A program made the position numbers and the translations under genes. A stretch of DNA of 64,000 bases, taken from the NCBI RefSeq assembly GCF_037546065.1, contig NZ_JAWMWG010000004.1, positions 42,770-106,769 of the forward strand. Direction: 5' to 3'. The stretch is from Holzapfeliella saturejae (GTDB lineage Bacteria > Bacillota > Bacilli > Lactobacillales > Lactobacillaceae). This document shows positions 61,667 to 64,000 of this stretch, piece after piece (positions within the stretch are counted from its first letter, which is position 1; each line of letters begins with the position of its first letter). The notes beneath the pieces were generated by a model. That model did no database searches. It saw only the letters and a program-made list of their open reading frames with translations, and was not told the DNA's origin.

Positions 61667-62197
61667 ATGACAATTAAAGATTTAACTTACACGGCTTTAT
61701 TCACGGCATTAATCATTGTACTTGGGATTTTTCCACCCATTACAATTGCGATTTTGCCTGTTCCATTAGTGATTCAAAACTTTGGCGTATTGCTGGCAGC
61801 AACACTTTTAGGACCCAAAAGAGCCACACTTTCTGTGCTGGTATTCTTAATTCTAGTTGCGTTAGGTTTACCATTTTTAACTGGGGGACGTGGCGGAATT
61901 GGTGTCTTCTTTGGTCCAACAAGTGGTTATCTGCTAGCTTGGTTAGGTATTCCGATTGTTGTTAGTTTGACACATCGCTTTATTAATAACCGCTTTAAGA
62001 CTTGGTATGCGACTTTGTTTAGTCTCATCATTGGCGGCATTGTCTTTGTCGATATCATCGGATCACTTGGGGTGAGTCTTGTTTCTCATCTTCCTTATTT
62101 ACAAGTACTATGGTCTAATATCGTGTTTTTACCAGGTGATTTGATTAAAGTCATTGTATGCTTTATGATTTACCAACGTGTTAAAAAACACGTTTAG
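61667..62197 (+). CDS. bioY: Biotin transporter substrate-binding component
   Basis: The 176-residue membrane protein has about six helices and matches the BioY S component of ECF transporters: FPPITIAILPVPLVIQNFGV at about 20-45, LGLPFLTGGRGGIGVFFGPTSGYL, and FLPGDLIKVIV near the end (motifs given in part). It binds biotin and works with a shared ECF module encoded elsewhere. Last gene of the fab operon; TTGGAGGA precedes ATG. Biotin synthesis genes are absent from the window. Confidence 0.94.
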   Translation: MTIKDLTYTALFTALIIVLGIFPPITIAILPVPLVIQNFGVLLAATLLGPKRATLSVLVFLILVALGLPFLTGGRGGIGVFFGPTSGYLLAWLGIPIVVSLTHRFINNRFKTWYATLFSLIIGGIVFVDIIGSLGVSLVSHLPYLQVLWSNIVFLPGDLIKVIVCFMIYQRVKKHV

Positions 62198-62206
62198 CTC
62201 ACTCAT

Positions 62207-62247
62207 TAAAAAAAGACTGGTAACGATTATTTCGTTACCAGTCTTTT
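62207..62247. terminator. Bidirectional terminator ending the fab operon
   Basis: AAAAGACTGGTAACGA-TTAT-TTCGTTACCAGTCTTTT, a 16-pair stem with T-runs on both strands. Confidence 0.92.
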
Positions 62248-62251
62248 TATT

Positions 62252-62530
62252 TTATTGGGTTTCTTGTACACGGCTATTTAAGAAGTGAAGACCTTCAGCA
62301 TTAATTTTATCAATTAATAAACTGAAGTAATCACTATTAGGTTTTTGGCGAATGCTGATTTTAACGAAGTTACGTTCTTTAAAATCATCTAATGCCACTT
62401 TAATTTGATCAAAGTCTACACCATTTTCTACTTCGAATTTCTCTAAATCTTTACGATTGACAAACCCTTTTCTGTTAATTTCATTATAAATATAAACCAT
62501 TAATAAGGTTTCTAATCTTTCCGATGTCAT
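62252..62530 (-). CDS. Hypothetical small protein, possibly winged-helix
   Basis: Unrecognised 92-residue soluble protein. The pattern of helices (ERLETLLMVYIYNEINRKG, then DFDQIKVALDDFKERNFVKI) and an ISIRQKPNSDYFSLLI strand pair, followed by a final helix LTAEGLHFL-like segment (INAEGLHFLNS), resembles small YjcQ-type winged-helix proteins. That match is weak. GAGGGAATG-type ribosome site close to the ATG. About 200 bases without a gene or clear signal separate it from the next minus-strand gene. Confidence 0.6.
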   Translation of the reverse strand: MTSERLETLLMVYIYNEINRKGFVNRKDLEKFEVENGVDFDQIKVALDDFKERNFVKISIRQKPNSDYFSLLIDKINAEGLHFLNSRVQETQ

Positions 62531-62733
62531 TAAATCATTCCCTCTTTGTTAGTAGAATTATTCTAGCATAAGGAAAGTCAAATAAGCTAATTTAATGACG
62601 ATAAAAATAGAAAAAATCAAGGCGAAACCGCGTGATATCAACCGTTAATTTTTTTGGAAATCGTTGCGTTTTGTTAAGACTATCCACAACTGATTGCGTT
62701 AGTTACTTACTTAAGATACAGGATATAGTGGTT

Positions 62734-63792
62734 TTATCGTTTTTTCTGAAATAGACGATATAGCGAAAAGATAATCATAAGTGCCATTGCTACTATAAAG
62801 ATATTAGCTGTCATGCCAAAAATACCTGAATTAGGATTAACGACACTACCTGAATAAGATCCTAAGAAATGGTTAGCTTTTTCACTAACATAATAAATCA
62901 TAACGCCAAAAATACCGACTTCTAAAAGTGCTGCCACGGCACCTAAAAAACGTAATATTTTGGAATGTGTAAAACACGATAGAACGATAACTAAGATAGG
63001 CATTAAAACTAAACCATATCCAAGAGATTGGACGAATCCTGCACCACTTCCAGCAGAACTACCAAAGAATTGGCCCACGCCTTCAATCATTCTAATATAT
63101 GAAGTCGTCTGCCCAACAAGTCCATACAAGCTGACATTACTATTAGAAATGAATCCTGCTCCTAAAACTCCATATAAAGTTGCTAGACTAGATAGGAATA
63201 AGAAGAAGGATGACCAGCCTGACCCCCTTGCTTTAATGTAATTCTTTTTTTGATAATAAGTCTGACGCTTATTTTTTTCTTGTTTAGTGGGCTGAACAGG
63301 TTCGCTACTTTCTGCAACGTGATGAGGTTCAGCTTTTGAAACATCAGGCTTATCAGATGACTGTTCTGTTTGACGTTTTGTATTGGCCTCTTCGACACTG
63401 TCTTTCACTCGGTGAAAAACTTTAGCATAAAAGTCTTTAACTTGCTGATTAGCTTTAATTGTTTTGCCATTGTGAGAAAGTCCCATCATATACAACACAA
63501 TAGCTGAGATAATCACTAATAGAAATCCTAGCAATTTAGAAAATAGCGTAAATAAAAAGAGTAATCCATAAATTGTATAAACTAACTCAAAGTTATTTTG
63601 CAAGAATTGCTTTAATTGCTGTAACCGTTCTGGATTGGGCTTATATTTGTCAAAATTTTGAGCTGATTCTGACTTAGACCTCACTTTCTGTCCACATTTA
63701 GGACAAAATTGTGCATCTTCACTCAGAATCGTGCCACATTTAGTGCATTTTCGATGAGCTTTGTCATCTTTTCTGGTTAATTTTTCAACCAT
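62734..63792 (-). CDS. Zinc-ribbon membrane protein
   Basis: The 352-residue protein begins with a zinc ribbon (CTKCG, then CPKCG, residues about 17-37), a linker, two or three membrane helices at about 70-105, a charged region rich in Q, S and K (about 115-180), and four or five more helices. Proteins with this layout are common in lactic acid bacteria with no set function. Start at the ATG at 63792; a GTG three codons earlier is possible. There is no adjacent partner on the same strand. Confidence 0.75.
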   Translation of the reverse strand: MVEKLTRKDDKAHRKCTKCGTILSEDAQFCPKCGQKVRSKSESAQNFDKYKPNPERLQQLKQFLQNNFELVYTIYGLLFLFTLFSKLLGFLLVIISAIVLYMMGLSHNGKTIKANQQVKDFYAKVFHRVKDSVEEANTKRQTEQSSDKPDVSKAEPHHVAESSEPVQPTKQEKNKRQTYYQKKNYIKARGSGWSSFFLFLSSLATLYGVLGAGFISNSNVSLYGLVGQTTSYIRMIEGVGQFFGSSAGSGAGFVQSLGYGLVLMPILVIVLSCFTHSKILRFLGAVAALLEVGIFGVMIYYVSEKANHFLGSYSGSVVNPNSGIFGMTANIFIVAMALMIIFSLYRLFQKKR

Positions 63793-63923
63793 TAACCTCA
63801 CAACCTTTCATTTAATAAAATTTGATAGTTTCTATTCAAATTATTGCACAATACGCTCTATCAATCACTCAATTTATGCTAGAATTATTACCATAATAAC
63901 CAAATAAAAGAGAGGTTCTTCAA

Positions 63924-64000
63924 ATGAACGAACAAGAAAAACAGCAACAAAAGTTAATTAAGCGAACTTATATCTACTTTATTGTTGGATTCGCTTTTTT
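63924..64000 (+). CDS. Start of a membrane protein gene (3' end cut off)
   Basis: An open frame from ATG at 63924 to the window end, with AGAGAGG nine bases upstream. The 25 visible residues begin MNEQEKQQQKLIKR and then turn hydrophobic (TYIYFIVGFAF), so a membrane helix or signal anchor is starting. Function cannot be told. Confidence 0.5.
   Translation, partial: MNEQEKQQQKLIKRTYIYFIVGFAF

Noticed and set aside
1..64000. Prophage, insertion sequence or CRISPR array
   Set aside because: No integrase, transposase, phage structural gene or regularly spaced short repeat is visible; all larger frames are explained by chromosomal genes.

Overview
The window is AT-rich bacterial chromosome from a low-GC Gram-positive, most probably a lactic acid bacterium (order Lactobacillales). 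The evidence is a Lactobacillaceae-style type II fatty-acid cluster (fabZ-fabT-fabH-acpP-fabD-fabG-fabF-accB-fabZ-accC-accD-accA-fabI, then an Sfp-type transferase, birA and bioY), a fumarate-type (class 1A) PyrD, PyrR and T-box RNA leaders, an Rgg-type regulator, AsnA, Kup, DUF4767 proteins and strong AGGAGG ribosome sites. A Weissella/Leuconostoc-like genus is a guess only. I see no prophage, insertion sequence, CRISPR array or rRNA.

Layout. 1-3.9 kb: end of an ElaA-type acetyltransferase, a secreted C39-type peptidase with a WalR-like site, and an MFS transporter divergent from an Rgg regulator. 3.9-5.7 kb: two tandem units, each with a near-identical promoter and a short leader ORF beginning MESAI that ends in a hairpin just before the ribosome site of a second gene (a 90-residue unknown, then a 2-keto-4-pentenoate hydratase-like enzyme). 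5.7-12.6 kb: MerR regulator with its operator and an arginase-fold protein, a PTS IIC-like permease, a Na+/H+ antiporter and asnA. 12.6-15.4 kb: small unknown genes, a 13-codon ORF and a structured, apparently non-coding region. 15.5-19.3 kb: a three-gene ABC exporter and galE. 19.3-28.9 kb: a single 3182-residue secreted repeat protein.

29-40.4 kb (minus strand): pyrB-pyrC-carA-carB-pyrD behind a PyrR attenuator, adenine deaminase, a YdjM-like membrane protein and D-serine dehydratase. 40.5-42.3 kb: two DUF4767 paralogues flanking a transcription unit made of a miniature tRNA-like sequence and tRNA-Asn(GUU). 42.3-50.2 kb: kup, a PfpI-like protein, a GNAT protein that seems to start at ATT, mmuP-mmuM behind a methionine-type T-box, pnuC and panE. 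50.3-62.2 kb: the fatty-acid/biotin operon with FabT-type operators. 62.2-64 kb: two minus-strand genes and the start of another gene.

The genes form a few clear physiological modules. The fatty-acid operon carries its own cofactor supply: BioY imports biotin, BirA attaches it to AccB, the Sfp-type protein can load the carrier protein, and FabT closes the feedback loop. Pyrimidine synthesis is controlled by UMP through PyrR. S-methylmethionine uptake and conversion to methionine are controlled by uncharged tRNA. The most unusual items are the twin MESAI leader modules, the tRNA-Asn-derived miniature tRNA with compensatory stem changes, an unclassified structured RNA next to a 13-codon ORF, and a second FabZ lacking its catalytic histidine.
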